This document shows, piece by piece, positions 37,810 through 51,800 of a stretch of DNA of 64,000 bases (the stretch's first letter is position 1; the number at the start of each line of letters is the position of its first letter). The notes beneath the pieces were generated by a model. It ran no database searches, had not been told where the DNA came from, and worked only from the letters and a program-made list of their open reading frames with translations. A program made the position numbers and the translations under genes. This stretch comes from Mycteria americana (taxonomy: Eukaryota; Chordata; Aves; Ciconiiformes; Ciconiidae). The stretch spans positions 111,218,256-111,282,255 of the forward strand of contig NC_134366.1 of assembly GCF_035582795.1 (NCBI RefSeq), in the 5' to 3' direction.

Positions 37810-40800
37810 AACCTTGCCTAATGAAGAAATGGAGACATTTCTGTGTTTGATGGTTAGCCAGTGTAACAAGCACAATCAGCTGCATTGTCTCCTTTCTTAC
37901 TGACTGCTGATGGTGACTGCGATGCCTTGAAGTAATATAAATGTTTTAAACAAGTGGACTGGGTGTGATGAATGCCAGGACAAGAGGCACTGAAATCCAT
38001 GCTGCACAGGTAAGTGGCCAGTCAAGATTTTCTTTTGCCTGAAGTTAGACTTTGAGGCACCACCTTTAGCAAGGAAATGGTAGCTCAGTCCTGAAGTCCT
38101 CTCAGTTGTTGGCCTCACTGCTAAGCCTGTAAATGAAGATGGAGAAATATTCTGGCTGCATTGATCCTTTTAGATGTGCAAGTATGTTCTCTGACCTGCT
38201 GTGAAGCTGCCAAAGTCAATGGGCACTCAGCAGCCATAAAATGGTAAGCGTTCTGTCACTGCTCATTCTAGCTGAATTTTTGTTGCATTTCCAGGTTTTT
38301 TTTAAAGTAAAGTACTTCCGTTTCTTTAAAAAGCGATTTCAATTTCTAAAGCATTTGACTGTTTTATACAATTGAATGTTTTATAGCAAATTCTGGCGTC
38401 ACTATTTGAAATGAAACGAGAGTGTGTGCTGTCTCTACCCACAGTACTCCAATCTGGTAGTCTGAAAGTTTACTAACTGAATGAGGAAGAGGGTAAGTCT
38501 TTAGCAGCACTGTCAACTGAAAAAGTGATACAAGGCATAGCAGAGTTTTCTCAGGCTATTGCTAACTTATTTCTGCTGTTCATAAACAAGAATATGTATA
38601 TGCAGCAGACCCAAGCAGATGGTGGTTCTGAGGTCTTCAAAAATGGACGTTACTGTTGCAGAGCTGTTCTTGCCTATCTTCACTGAAGTAACAGGACCAT
38701 AATCTTGTCCTTTGTGAAGACTAAGAATCCATTTTTACCTTTTCAGATAGGCCTGAGATTGACCTAAACCTGTTGTAGTATTATGTCATGTGTACACGGC
38801 TTTAATTTCAGCTGACAGTTGCTTTTAACTTGTACAGTGGAAGCAAATTCAGTAGTTACCACCTGTATAATCAAACCTGGAAAGTTACATGTGGCTTCAC
38901 TCAAACTTCCATTTCTTCAGCTCCCATCTTCCTTTCTTTGTATAAGTGAGGACACTGAACCTCCACAAAGAAAAAAGGATGACATTAGGTAACTGAAAGA
39001 AAATATCATCTGTTCCAAAAAGCTACATATTTTGATAAAATCTTCAGCTAATCTTCTGCTAAATCCCTTTTTATATACCTGGTGCAAAAGACTGTAGGAT
39101 GAGTTGCATGTCCTGCTGCGATAAAAGATTCTTGCTGTATAAAAAACAATTGTTAGAACAAACAGGAAAAATGGAGGCACCAGCTGAAATCTGATCATCA
39201 AAATACACAACTGGTTGTGACACAAAGCTTTACATCACATTTTTCTCTTAATGCCTCAGGATTTCTTGCAGCAGCTTTTAACTATTTTGTTAGCGTTCCA
39301 TGCTGAAGACAGGACGATGTCTTTGTTGTAATTGCATCATTTATCCAAGTAGTAGGACAATTTCTGTGAGAGAAAGTATAAGCACTTTAAGTGGGAAAAA
39401 AATTAAAACGTTAAAGATTTTACTTGTATTTTTGTGTGCTTCAGAGACCAACTCATCCAAGTAAAAAGAGAGTAACCACCACCAACTTTTAAATGTGTAT
39501 GTTTAAGTACTCTGCAACAGACAGAACTGTAATATTTTTAGAAGGGTGATTTACCTGGTAGGCAAGCATAAAAACAGTACTTATGTTTATTTTATTGCAA
39601 ATATAATAGTGCTCATTTAACATAATGAGTTTAAATTGCATTGAAAAGGAATCGGTTAGTATGAAAGAGTGATTTAATGAAAGGGCTTTTATGAGATTAT
39701 TCCAACAGTGGAGGAGTTGTCTTTTTAATAGAGCTACATCTAAATGTTAATCCTGCCATTTGTCATTGTTTTGCCAGATGTCTGCTGTGTACCTAAATGC
39801 TTCCATGTTCTGTGGGGTTTTTTTTGTTTTTTTTTTTTTTTTTGAAAGAGGTACTTGTAAATGTAAAATGGAAAATGTCTTCAATGAACAATTCATTAAT
39901 ATTCTTGGGCACTTAACGTGATCTTCCATTGATATAAGCTGGAACTGTGTTGGTTTATATCATCTGAAGAATTGTCCTTAATTTTAACACTGCCACTCTG
40001 GAGTCATTGCTCTTTACTGCAGTTGACTTCCTTTAGTGGGGAACTAATAGCAGCTATGTATTTCTGAAGTCTTTATAGTGTAGGCTACTATACTATCAAA
40101 CTGGCCTTTCAGTTGTTTTGGGTTTTTTCCCATCTTTTTGCAATTGCTGTTACAGCACCAGCTCTGCTTTCACAATGCATTTCTGTTCCAGTGTGCTTTT
40201 GATACATGTGTTTGAATATAGAAAGCAGCTGTATGGTGGATAGCTTCATCACAGATATTTTTTTTCCCTGCCTGCTCTCTCTCTCCCTATTTAGCAGGCA
40301 TGTTTTGATTTGCATTCATCCTCTAGATAATTTAGGTATGGTCTTGATTTTGTTGAAACTGTTCTCATTGTCATATGCTTGCTTTTTGAGACAAGCACTG
40401 TCTTTTTTTTATTATTATTATTTTAAATTCAGCTACATGGCTATCTGAAGCTAGTGGTTGAGTACTTAGCAAAAATATATGTATAGTGTAAGAAGGGTAC
40501 CGTGAGCTGAAATGGATTAATACTGTTTCAGATTAAGAATCTAGACAAGTGATGAAGTTGTATATCTTAAAGTATATCTTAATGAGTTACCATCCAGCAA
40601 CAGTTGGTGTAGTAGCCCACCTTGTATTTACCATGTGTTCCAACACATTCAAACAGTTAGAAGGAGATTTAGTTAAAAGCATTTGCTCTTCTGCCTGTCC
40701 GGCATATTGCTACAGCTCAGCTGTTACACACTGACTCACTAAGTTGTGATAACTGAATCTGAGCTCAAATATAACTGCATTAGAAACTGCACAGATAAAA

Positions 40801-43800
40801 CAGTGTTTTGAGAAATTAAAATGAGAACAAGTGATGGGTTTTAATCTCTGCTTGTGTGTAGTGGGTTGGAAGGACATTAATATGAAAAGTTAAATTCTGT
40901 CATTGTTTCCTGTCTCTTGCTTCCACCATAAATCAGAATGGGAAATGGTGGCAACAAGGATAACTAGTGAGTTGTGTGTGGTGAGGAAAGATTGATTGTA
41001 CTGAATGTCAAAGCATTGCTTATTCCATTCTTACTTCAAATTTTAAACCATTTAGGAGTCTTTCTCATGCTGTGCCTCTTTTGAAATGTCCATGAAGAAG
41101 GAGTAATGTTACTTTGTATTAATGCTACTTCAGTTGTAGAAGTGTATTTATAATAAAGTTGAAAACTGTAAGGCTTTTAAACACACCAAAGAAAACTGAA
41201 ATGGGAGTTACTCTTTGTAGGTTTAAAGTCTTTATCTCCTTTTGAAGAGAGATGAACCTTTTGAAGGGAAATGCACTTATGAGTCAGATACTGATCGTAT
41301 ATTAGTAGGTAGGATTACTTTCGTTCTGCATACAGACCACTTGGAATGCATGTTAATAATTTTTTTCTCTCCTGAATCAGTCATGCACAAAGTTAAATTC
41401 AGCTGTCTTGATGAAATCTTATGCAAAAAAATGCAAGGTAGGGAAGAATGTGTAATAGCTAGGTAATGTCCTGTTTATTCACTGAGATACCATAAATCAG
41501 TTTAGTCTGCAGGGATTGGAAAGTATTTAACTATTAAACAAAAAACCACCACCACCAAACCCCTCAAGCTAAGGCAAATGCTTAGCTTATCAGAGTTCAG
41601 TATCATCAATATTTCTTCCGTACCAAAGATAAAAAATATATTTTTACATATACGCTGAAAAAAACCTCTTGATGTTCAGAAAAATCTGGACATAATGAGT
41701 AAAGATAAAAAATATATATTTAGAAATACACTGAAAACTCCCAATGTTTGGAAAAATCTGGAAATAATGAATAAAGTCAGTATTCTTATTCGTGATTATC
41801 AGTGGTTCTTTGTTCATTGTTATCTCATTTGTTTTATAACACCTTGATTTACAACTTTCCCCTTTTTTTTTTCTGTTAGAAATGTGCAGAGACATGTCTG
41901 TGTGTACCTAGTGAAAACATTTAACAAAAACCTTAAAAGAGAGGTAAGGTACTCTGAAACTAAGTCATTCTATTCCAAGTTTGCTACCTGTGTAATATGG
42001 TAAGTAAAAGAATGTTTTTGAGGAAAAAACTCCACCATAGTAATTATACCCCATGTCCACCATGTTTTGTTCTAGTTTTTACACATGTATATAAGGAACT
42101 TAAAATTTCAGTTTTAATTCTATTGTAGAGTAGGTCTGTGTGTGAGGAAAGACAGAACTTTGTAACAGTGATGTTATGCTATCCTGAAAAGACATTTAAT
42201 GAATAATTAATGGAATAATACAATTACTTAGAAATTTTTGTATTTCAAGTTTTGCATCTGCTTTCACATATTGTAGGATATATGGTGAAGACTGAATTGG
42301 AAATACACTGTCTTTGGCAAGTACTAGAAGTATTTGACATCCTGCTCCTTTTTTCAATCTCAGCATTTCAGTTTTACAGCTTACATACATTCTTAAAAAA
42401 ACCTGATGGCACAAATGTGCTTGCATGGACAAGCCATTAAGTTACTGAACATGATCTACGTTTTTCTCTGGGACCAGCAGATTTATGTCTGAATCTTACC
42501 TCCTGTTGTGTCTTAAGCAGGGGATATTCTAGTGTTAACAATCCATTTTCTGCTTTACTTCTCCCTCCATGGTGTCCTGAAGAAATCAATTATATGCATA
42601 TTTTCAAAGGCCCAAGCCCAATTAAAGATTTGCAACACTTTGCAGAATCAAGATTCATCTGATGTGAAATGATTGGTTCAGTTAATTGGAAGTTAGGTGT
42701 GTGACCAGTCTGAGACTGCTGGAAGTGAAGGTTGAGGTTAGGATAGTATAACAAATGTAGCAAGGTGCGGGATTGGGCGGGAGTCACATAGTAGTAGTTA
42801 GTTTCCCACAGATGAATTTATGTAAACAGACTTTGATATGTACAAAGCATGAGCAGAAGGCAGTTATCTTGGCCTTCAGTTTTCACTAATTTTTGTATCT
42901 GCATAGGAATTCGTGGAGCGTAAGGATTCTTGCCCAATTTACTCAGTATTCCTGAAGGATCAAAGCTCAAGTATTGACCAGCTCCAGCTCAAGCTGGAGA
43001 CCTCTACATGTGGGTTGGTTTAGGGTACTCTTTAGAAGTTAAGTGCTAGTTAACCTTTCCGTTGTTGAACTGTATATGAAAAAGTTTGCATTGTTTTATG
43101 CAGCTGTATTCCGTTAAAAGCCCGCCTGCAACAGTGGGTTCTTAAAAACATGAATTAAAAAATTTACCCATTACCAAAGAGTACATTCATACATTGCCTC
43201 ATTCTCATTAGCCAGCAAACAAAACTGGAAAAAACCCAGTACCACAAAGTTTATTGCTTTTGAGAGACAGAGGCTTTTTTTCATGATATCTCGCCACAAT
43301 GACTGTTTGCAAGTACAGTGTAATCTCTAATGTACTAGGGGCCTTTCATTAAGTTACTAAATACACTTATATGTGGAAATTTAATTTACTGTCACAGAGC
43401 ACTCTCTGAGACTCTTCTGCTGTGCCTTGCTCCCTCATTTTGCACCTGCAGTAATTTTGTGCAAATTGTGTACAGTAATATTTCAGTGCAAAGAAGAAGA
43501 TGTCTGCAAATTTTAAAGTCCAAAAAGAGGCCCATCTGCAAGTCAGACTGCACATCCATATTTGTGTTACACGGGACATTTATTCCAGGATTTATTAAAA
43601 TTGGAGTTTCGGTTGTTGCTTTAGCTCAGCTCTTTATGTTTATTCCTACTAATTCAGCAGTAAGGATTTCCAGTGTAGATGTCCTTTATAATCTCATATC
43701 TCTATGAGAGTTGAAATAAATTATCTAGCAGTGAAACTGGGCAAAATTACATTCAGTAAGAGGAAGAAGATTTAAGTTTTCTGATTTGTGTTGATGGTTT

Positions 43801-44335
43801 TGCCTTGACTATTAAAAATCTGATTTAAGCAAATGACCTGTTTCCATCTAATACTTGGGTATTAGCATAAAAACAGTCTTGATTCTTGCTTTTTTTGCCA
43901 GAATTTATATAGAAACTAATTCTCAGATGCTAGCAACTGCCCCAAATTTATGACTGCTTGATCCAACTGAAAATAACACACACCGTTTGACTGTTGTAGC
44001 AGCTACTTGTTCCTCTGAGGTTCTTCTCTGAAGAAGTAATTTATTCTCTTTTAGAGATAAGAATAACAGAAGTTGATTTACTCCTTTTGTCCTTCATTAA
44101 TAATTTTTGCCGAGCTTTCATTACATTTGTGTTCTCATAGTGTAGACATACTTACCTAGGTAGAGCATACATGTGTATCTGTGTGTGAAGACTTATTTAT
44201 AACTCCAGGAAATGATAATAAATTTTCTAGCTGTGAATAATTTGCTGCCCTCTTTAAATCTGCAATTTGAATCTTTTTCCAAGGACTGAGTTTTTGGAAA
44301 GTTGTTTTTCAAGACCCAGAGACAATTTTAAGACA
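37810..44335. other. Flank beyond FBXO15, first part, no gene seen
   Basis: A+T-rich DNA with short, unsupported open frames only. It contains homopolymer T/A runs (for example about 39821-39843) and a two-copy 76-base tandem duplication at 41625-41772. In mammals a large gene-poor interval separates FBXO15 from NETO1 and CBLN2, which would fit, but neither gene is seen here. Confidence 0.6.
41625..41772. repeat. Two-copy tandem duplication, unit about 76 bases
   Basis: Units 41625-41700 and 41701-41772 share AAAGATAAAAAATATAT at their start, a central CACTGAAAA/CGCTGAAAA, then AAAAATCTGGA-ATAATGA near the end. Copies differ by scattered substitutions and small indels, so the duplication is not recent. 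Confidence 0.85.
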
Positions 44336-44337
44336 CT

Positions 44338-44408
44338 GGATCTCTCCCCACCCCCCTTTTTTTCTCTCTCTTTTTTTTTCTTTTTCTTTTTTTTTTCTCC
44401 CCCTCTAG
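44338..44408. repeat. Polypyrimidine tract
   Basis: About 70 bases almost entirely of C and T on the plus strand (CTCTCCCCACCCCCC, then T- and CT-rich runs, then CTCCCCCTCT). A further run of 12 T with flanking C follows at about 44479-44492. It is a low-complexity tract, not a coding region. Confidence 0.85.
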
Positions 44409-44409
44409 A

Positions 44410-47400
44410 GGCCTATGTCGCATCATTGCAGCAAATTTCAGACAGGGCACTTTCTCATTTTACTCATTTTACTGGTGTTTTTTTTTTTTTCCTACCCCTA
44501 TGGAAGCACCCACCACCTTTTACTAACCTTGTTGTACATTTGGCATTCCGGGCAGCTCCTGTGTAGAGCAATCTCATTCCTTTCATTTCCTTTTCTCGTT
44601 TCAATGTGATATATAAAATAACACACACTAACTTGCACACAAAGTCTTGTTCATAGAGAATGGCCCATGACAGTTCACTCTGTTTTTCACATGGGCAGCA
44701 GCTGGCATCCATGCAAGGTCACCTGCAGTTAAGCATTCATTTTCTCTACCATTAGGTTGCTTCTTCTCAAGGCACCAAAGTAGCTGGTGATCTGGCTGTC
44801 CTTGTAATCTATTTTCATTGAATGATTCTGTCTTGCATATGCTTACCTGCTCTCTCCTTCCCTCGCCTGCTATATTTATTTCTTGTAAAGGTGTTTGTAT
44901 GAGGAAGCAAAGAACTTCTTCACTACTAAGAGGGTATTGGATAGGCAACAACTGATAACTTTTAGGAACTTGTCGCTACCAATGCTTCCTGTGCAGCGGG
45001 CTAAGGCTTGAACTGGAGTGCAGCACCGAGTTCTGCTGTCTTAGCGGAAAATGAATGCTTCTCCTCCTCGGCTTCCCCCATGTACCTCTTTCTTTCCCGT
45101 GAAGGTAGCGAAAGACTGTAGTAACAGGATTGCTACCCTAGGTAACTCGCTAAGGTGCATAGAGGCAGGTGAGATAAATCTAAGGCCTTTGAGTCCATGA
45201 ATTTTCTTGTACCAAGGTAGAGCAAAGAGCTTGTCATGAGGCAAGTCCCAAAAGAGAGATGGAGTTTGGGTGGAAGCAGAAAGTCAGTGTCGATGACCCA
45301 TGGAACCCATTGGTTTGTTGTAATCTTTATGGAGAGGTGAATTTCTTTTATTTCCAGGATGTCTCTCAGAATGCAAAGTTTACCTATGAGCTAGGCAATT
45401 TACTGAGCAGTAATTTACTGGAGTTTTGGACTAGCCCTTCTGTGATTTAATTGTGTTACTGGTGATACCAGTGTCCTGTGCGATGGACCACTGTTGAGGG
45501 TTCAGGAAATGCAATGTAAGGCTGATACAACAAATGTAGCCAACAAGTGGTAATCTTTGCAGCTCCTCCTTGGAAACTGCAGCAAGAGACTGCAAGAAAA
45601 AGGCACATACAAGGGTTGCAGCTGAAGGTGGAAAAGAGTTCTGTACTTCAGGCTTCAACCTCTACCTCTTTTTCTTATTTTTTTTCCTGTTACTTTTGCT
45701 TCTTTACCTCTTTCTTCCCACCTACACTTTTTTACATCAGATACTGCCTCTGTTTTACCTTAATCCAAGTGGTATCCATAGAGGGGATCAGGGGGATGTC
45801 CTTTGTTCATTTATCTGCTGAATATTTGGCAGGTTTGCTGCTGGGAGCTGCCAGGACCTTTTTTAGCTTCATCAGTGTCAGGCAAATGGTCTGGCCACAT
45901 AGTGACTACAATAAATCTTGTTTGATCTCTTCCCACAAGTATGGAACTGAATATCTTATAAAGGTGTGGGGCGATGCCTGATGTCCTTGATGAAAACAAC
46001 AGTAGCTGCCCAGTGGATTAAAGCAACTGAGAGACAGAAGATTCCAGTATAATATAAACTTGTAAACCAGCAAACTTTATACAGAATATGTCACAGTGGT
46101 AGCATCTGCTTACTGCTGGCAGAATTGGACAGTTTATAGAACAGTTTTCAGCCATTTGTAAAGAAAATGTGAACTGAAGCATAAATTTAATATGTATGGT
46201 AGCTGCAATCTGGCAACAGGGACTTAGTGAACTTTCTAGCCATCTATTCTGTAAAGGACATAAATCATAAACCAGCACTTTTCCCTGCCACTTTCACTAA
46301 TGCTTATTTTCACATTACACTCCTATAACTTTGTGACAGACAGCGGGAAAAGTCACACAGGCATGTGAGATTTGGCTCAGCTACTGGAATTTTCAGGCTG
46401 TAAAATAGGGAGTGGGGGAACGAGAGGGTCCTTTTGTGAAAACGTTTAGCTTAACTTCTGTTGTGGCTTACAGATTCAGTAGAAAAAATTGCATACTAAT
46501 AATTTAGCCTTAAGAACGTTAACATGAAGGGAGTTTAATGAGTTTATACTGAAAGGAATTTTGTAATTTGCACTGAAATTGGTTAATCTTATTCATTGGG
46601 TTTAAAAAACTCCTGTTAATATTATAGGTGATGCTTTTCCTAGTTTGCATTTTAAGTCAATTTAAGGCTGTGGAAAGTGCTTCCTTCAGGCAGAGATGTT
46701 CTAAGTAGATCAAGAATGGTGCAGTGTGGATGGCACTAAGGTTCGTCAGCAACTTCACCCTGGGAATTTCACCTCCGGACATATGCAAGTAGCTCAGCAG
46801 TCATGTCCTTTCAGCTTTGCTGCCTCTAGAGATACTAAATACATCACTAAATGTGATGCAGCAAGTTAGCAGCATGATCATACAAAAATTCCATCCTGCA
46901 GTAGCATAAACCTGCAGTTTGATTACAATCTTCAGTTAACTGGGGGGAGAAACAGGTTTTGACATGCAAGCAGTTTATATCTGTGTTACCTGCTTTTCAG
47001 TTATGTGGCTGATCTTGAAGTAACTATAAGGTAGCATATCTTATGTGATAATGAAAGAAGGGTATGTTGAATTTCTTTGACTGGATTTTAACTGGTGACT
47101 TGAAAGGTACCATCTACTACAAAATCTCACTTTGAGTATCTATGCATACGTCTAATTGGCTTTTTGGGAATAAAATCACCACCTGTTTCTCCCATAGTCC
47201 CAGATTTTTTTCAGTGAGAATATTGACAGAAGCATATCTGTGGGAAAGGGTTTGATCCCAACAGGACTTATGTGATAAGCGTAGTTAAACATGTGAATGT
47301 GCATTTGAAAAGTCTAAGGTTCTGTCAATACATAATTTGCTTTTTGTATTCACATTTCCCTCATTGCCTTTATGAGAAGGTTTATTCCTGTGCTCATTGG

Positions 47401-48500
47401 AAAATTTCTTTGTCTTTCTAGCATTACATAGGAAGCACTGTTCTTGCATTGAAGCACCTGCAGTCATGTAATGTAATGGTAATATGCATCTCCTTGTAAT
47501 GGTTCCTAATCAGGTTACTGTGAGAAAGATAATTTTGTAAGGTCTCTGTCAAAAACCTAATTTTTTTTCTGAGAAGTGCAGGTTGACAATTGGAAATGAT
47601 GCTTGAAAAGAATTCTAAAAGTAACTGGGCGAGATTTGCTGGGCTGAGAAAAATGAAGTTCATGTCCTTTCCGTTTCCCTCCTTCCAGCCAACGTATCTT
47701 GAAACTGTGGCAGTAAATCTAGGGGTAGTCACGCAAATATCCTTTCCTAGTAACTGCTCTCCCCATGTGGTTACGCTAATTAGCAGTCTTTCGTTTGTAG
47801 GCCAGGATTCGTTTGATTATATGTGCTTGTTTATCACTGCCCTAGAGTCACTCATTGAAGAGCTAGTTACTGAGTGTACAGTTCGAGTTTGTACTCATTG
47901 TGACCTTTGGGCTTCTGCACATTTTGTCTGGAATAATGTTTTTTCAATAGCATTCTAGCTACCATCTACAATTCCCGTCCCCTTGGTGAATTCTGTTCCA
48001 GGCTTCTTCTTTTCATTATGCCTGGGTCAATCCCAGGGTTTCTATATCTTGCTGCATTAATTTCTATAGTATATATGAAGTCACGTTCTTCGGGTGGAAG
48101 AGTCAGGATGGTTCCACTGTAAAATGTGCAAGTGGGGTCAGAGTTGGACTTTGCTGCTAAGGTTTGCATAAAAAATGGGTTGTGTTACACTTCCTCTTAG
48201 TTAATTTGTATGGTTAAAATGTAATTGTTCATCCAAGCTGAAGCAAGAGATTGCTTTGAAATGTTTCTCATGCCAGCAGATCTTTGATCAATGAATCAAG
48301 AATCAACAGCTTGTATAGATTTTAACTCTTCACTGCCCACACTCTGCAAATTACTTATATATTTGTCTTTGATATCATAACAATGTTTTTGTCTAGTGCT
48401 CCCTTAGAACTGCTCAGTTCTCTGCACAGCATGAAGCTGGATAGATTCAGAAAATGTTCTGTTTTACCTAAAAACCTCAAAAAGCAAAGTTTTTAGGGAG
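44410..48500. other. Flank beyond FBXO15, second part, no gene seen
   Basis: Somewhat less A+T-rich than the neighbouring flank at 45.0-46.0 kb and 47.6-48.2 kb. Open frames of 60-144 codons occur but overlap on both strands and match no family I recognise. One minus-strand frame at 47966-48169 is discussed under findings. Confidence 0.55.
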
Positions 48501-48521
48501 TAATCCAAAGTACTATTTTTA

Positions 48522-48800
48522 TTATAGGATTGTACTATAATATATAAATATAAATAAAATATAAATATTTTTATAAAAATATAAATATATATAAATATAG
48601 TACTATATTTATTATAGGATTATACTATTTTATTAGAAAATATAAATATTTTATAATAGTTTATATTATTTTATTATAAAATACAAATATTTATATATAA
48701 GTATATATAAATATAGTACTATATTTATTATAGGATTATACTATTTTTATTATAGGACTATTTTATTATAGGATTTTATTATAGGATTATTAAAGGATAT
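48522..48800. repeat. A+T-only repeat block with internal duplication
   Basis: About 280 bases made almost wholly of A and T, with G and C nearly confined to a recurring ATTATAGGATT module. A stretch of about 46 bases is repeated exactly at 48586-48631 and 48702-48747. The self-complementary ATAGTACTAT lies in both copies. The module recurs at about 48522, 48611, 48727, 48751, 48766 and 48778. Confidence 0.9.
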
Positions 48801-51800
48801 AGGTTGGCAGTGCAACCTTTGGCAACGTGATTCCTTACTGTTCCCCCCTCTCCCCGCCCAGGTGTCTGACTGCATGGTGGTGAAAGTAGTCATGACAGTA
48901 TGAATCTTGAAGACTTGCAAATCACAGGAAAATTAAAAAGTGTCTGAAATACATTATTTAAGACCTGTTATACTGAGCTGGTGGTTTATGCTGAATTGCC
49001 CATTTCTGGGTGGTAAAACTTTATTTGGAACTAAAGCAGGAAATGGGTCACCAGCTGGCACCCACCAGACAAGCAGCATTCCTCTCCCCATATCCTAAGC
49101 TCTCACGTGGAAAGGAGAAGTGACAGTGTATATTTGAGGAGACTTTGGACTGTTTATCTTTTGTTGAGTGTGAAGAACATAACTAAGTCATAAATCTTAC
49201 TACTGTCAGTGCTGTTAAAATGGATGTATGATCCCATTTAAAAGTGGGTATTACATTTTTATTCTGTTTTGTGTTTTTCCCAGTTAATTTCCAAACCCTG
49301 TTGCACCTTATTGAGATGCTATACCATCACTGTTGACAAGTCATTTTGTGTGGAGGTGATGACATTGTTTCTTTTATACCTAAATGTTGACCTGGAATTT
49401 CGTTACGTATTGAGAGTCAGAAGGCTACTAGTACAAATGGCAGCATCTTAGAAAAATCTACCACCATTTCTTATTACTTATGATGAAGTAACGGGTTGAA
49501 GCTTCTGAAGGTCTAAGCTTTAGAAACTGAAAAAACAATTCAATGTGTTCTTACTACTGCATTTATTTAACTGGCAGTTAGTAAAAGAAACTAAAATACC
49601 CCAGAGAGGTCTTTGCAAGATGGAACAGTATCCTAAGGAATGCTAGAGTCCAAGGTAAGTGCTTCTGTTTATGCAGTTGTTCTGTGTCCTGCTTGTGCAA
49701 AAATTTAAAAATGTTGGGAAAGTAGTTATATTTAGATGTTTAATGTGAATAACTCTGTTCTACATCTTTCACCATTGGTGTATTCTTTATTCACCATTTC
49801 TGTATTGTAACAGTGCAGTGGAGAAAGACATCTGACTTAAGATGTGTTAGCGCCATGTGATACACCACTGCTTTCAGGATGCGAAAGATTACTCTGAGAT
49901 AGATAATGAAACTCCACCGCTCAAAGATATTTGTAGATCTGTGTGCAGGTTCAAAGAATAGTATAGCTATGGCAACACAGGGTTAATGTGTTCATACAGG
50001 ACTGTGTTCTGGAACTGGAAGCATAGCGTTCTCCGTATTTTTCTGAATTCTTCTCCACAACATGCAACAAAATGTTAAATCATTCGATTTTTTAGAAAAA
50101 GCAGCCCCAAAACTGAAAAACTGTAAGTGTTCTCAGTTATTAGACAGTCTTCCTCCCGATGTAAAAAGAAAAAAAAAAAATTAAATCTACAGGCTACACT
50201 GCTTCTGGAATTGATATGCAGCATCTGAAGGTAGCCAAGAGCCAGTCTGTTATGTATGAGATGAGATTAAATGAGACACAACTTTAATGTGACACAACTG
50301 TACAATATTTCTAATACCTGATGGACAATAATAGTTCAGCTTGTGTTGAAGCCCAGTAATATGGCAAGTGGATGTTGTTTGCAGTAAGTAGATTGGCCTT
50401 AAGTAGTATGTAATGCCACAGTGACAGCTGAAAGATGATTCTAGTGGGTAGCAAGATATACATATGTTTTCTGAGACAAGAAACAAGATGCACATTGTAA
50501 CAGCAAACTTCTAATCAGATGGAAACTGAGGGTAATTCATTATGGTGCTACGCAAAATGCTGTGGTTGCTGAATGGCTTATAAACTTTATTATTAGGAAA
50601 TTACAGTAATTGGCTGCAATACTTCCCAAAAAATGACACATTTGATGTTCTAGTATTAGGGACTTGTTGCATGCTGTGTACTACGCTCAATGGAGATGGT
50701 TTTAATCTGGCATTTGCATGACATGATTTGTTTCAAATGTTCTCTGTCGTGCATGTGAGAGTAATTTATTTTAGCAGCTGGAAAATGCACTTGAGTCTGT
50801 GGTATACATTGACATGTAATTTTCCATTTTCTTACATGCTGATGGCATTTAAAGGCTTTGAATTGTTCACAGCAGTAGATGTTCCTTCTAGGGGACGTAG
50901 AACAGCAGTCTTGCTGTAGACTCAGTTGGATTTCTTTAGTGCACCCTACTGGTTTTGGTATGTATTTGAATAAATGGATAGATACGGACAATGCAGACTC
51001 ATGCAAAATCACAATTATCTGCACTACGTGAAATGTTTGTTAATGTTATTGTCTCAGAACCCCATTGTCAGGCATTGTAGCACATGGGAATAAAGATAAA
51101 ACTGCAGCACAAAGCAGACTGACTGTCTTTGGCCAACAGGGAAAAGGTGTATTTGCAGTTTGGGGAGAACAAAAAATTGCATCAGAGATAGGGGCATGAC
51201 TCAATGGAAATATAATCATATGTCAATCAAAATTACTGCTATAAAGGTGGTAATAATGTAATATAAGTCTCTTACGCAGACTTTGTGTTTTAGTGTGTGA
51301 ATGCACAATGTATCTTCCTCAGCATCCTTTGTAGTCTTTTCGCCACCTGGCAAAAACTAGAGAGGGGAAGAGGAACTGCCTTCTTATTTTAGACTAATAA
51401 TATCCCATTTCCACTTTTTGAGATGCTTTATTTCTGTAAGTAGCTGTGTTTAGTAATGTTTACCTCTAAGAAAATAGTGGATGTCCTGTTATCTCACACA
51501 TTGAATACAGGTAATATCTCATTTTGCCCCTTGCTTGTGATCCATCTCTGTTCTGGGACCCATGGGAGGAAAGGATCCCTTTGAGAGGAATGCTGAAACC
51601 GGAGATGAGTGGAAATTATTTTACAAAGCTGATCTGAAGTAAACTCCTAAGAAGGTAGTAATGCATGGTTATGGAAAACAACTGGTTCAGTCCTCCGATA
51701 ACTGCAGTGCTTAGATCTGATCACTACATCAAGTGGCCAGGCTCTGTTGTAGGCTGCGTTACAGTGCTTCTGATGCTGATGCCTTCAAGATGTTCTGGTG

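Noticed and set aside
45547-45981. A 144-codon plus-strand frame as a gene
   Set aside because: It is the longest frame in the right flank, but a large part is Phe/Leu/Tyr from a T-rich tract. No conserved motif or upstream promoter was seen.
48020-48045. A tRNA gene suggested by the arm CCTGG-GTCAATC-CCAGG
   Set aside because: The arm looks like a T-arm, but the loop lacks the usual TTC start, and no D-arm, anticodon stem or pairing acceptor stem lies at the right distance.
48522-48800. A CRISPR-like or origin-like repeat array
   Set aside because: Repeat units are irregular A+T modules without unique spacers, in a vertebrate genome. It is low-complexity sequence.
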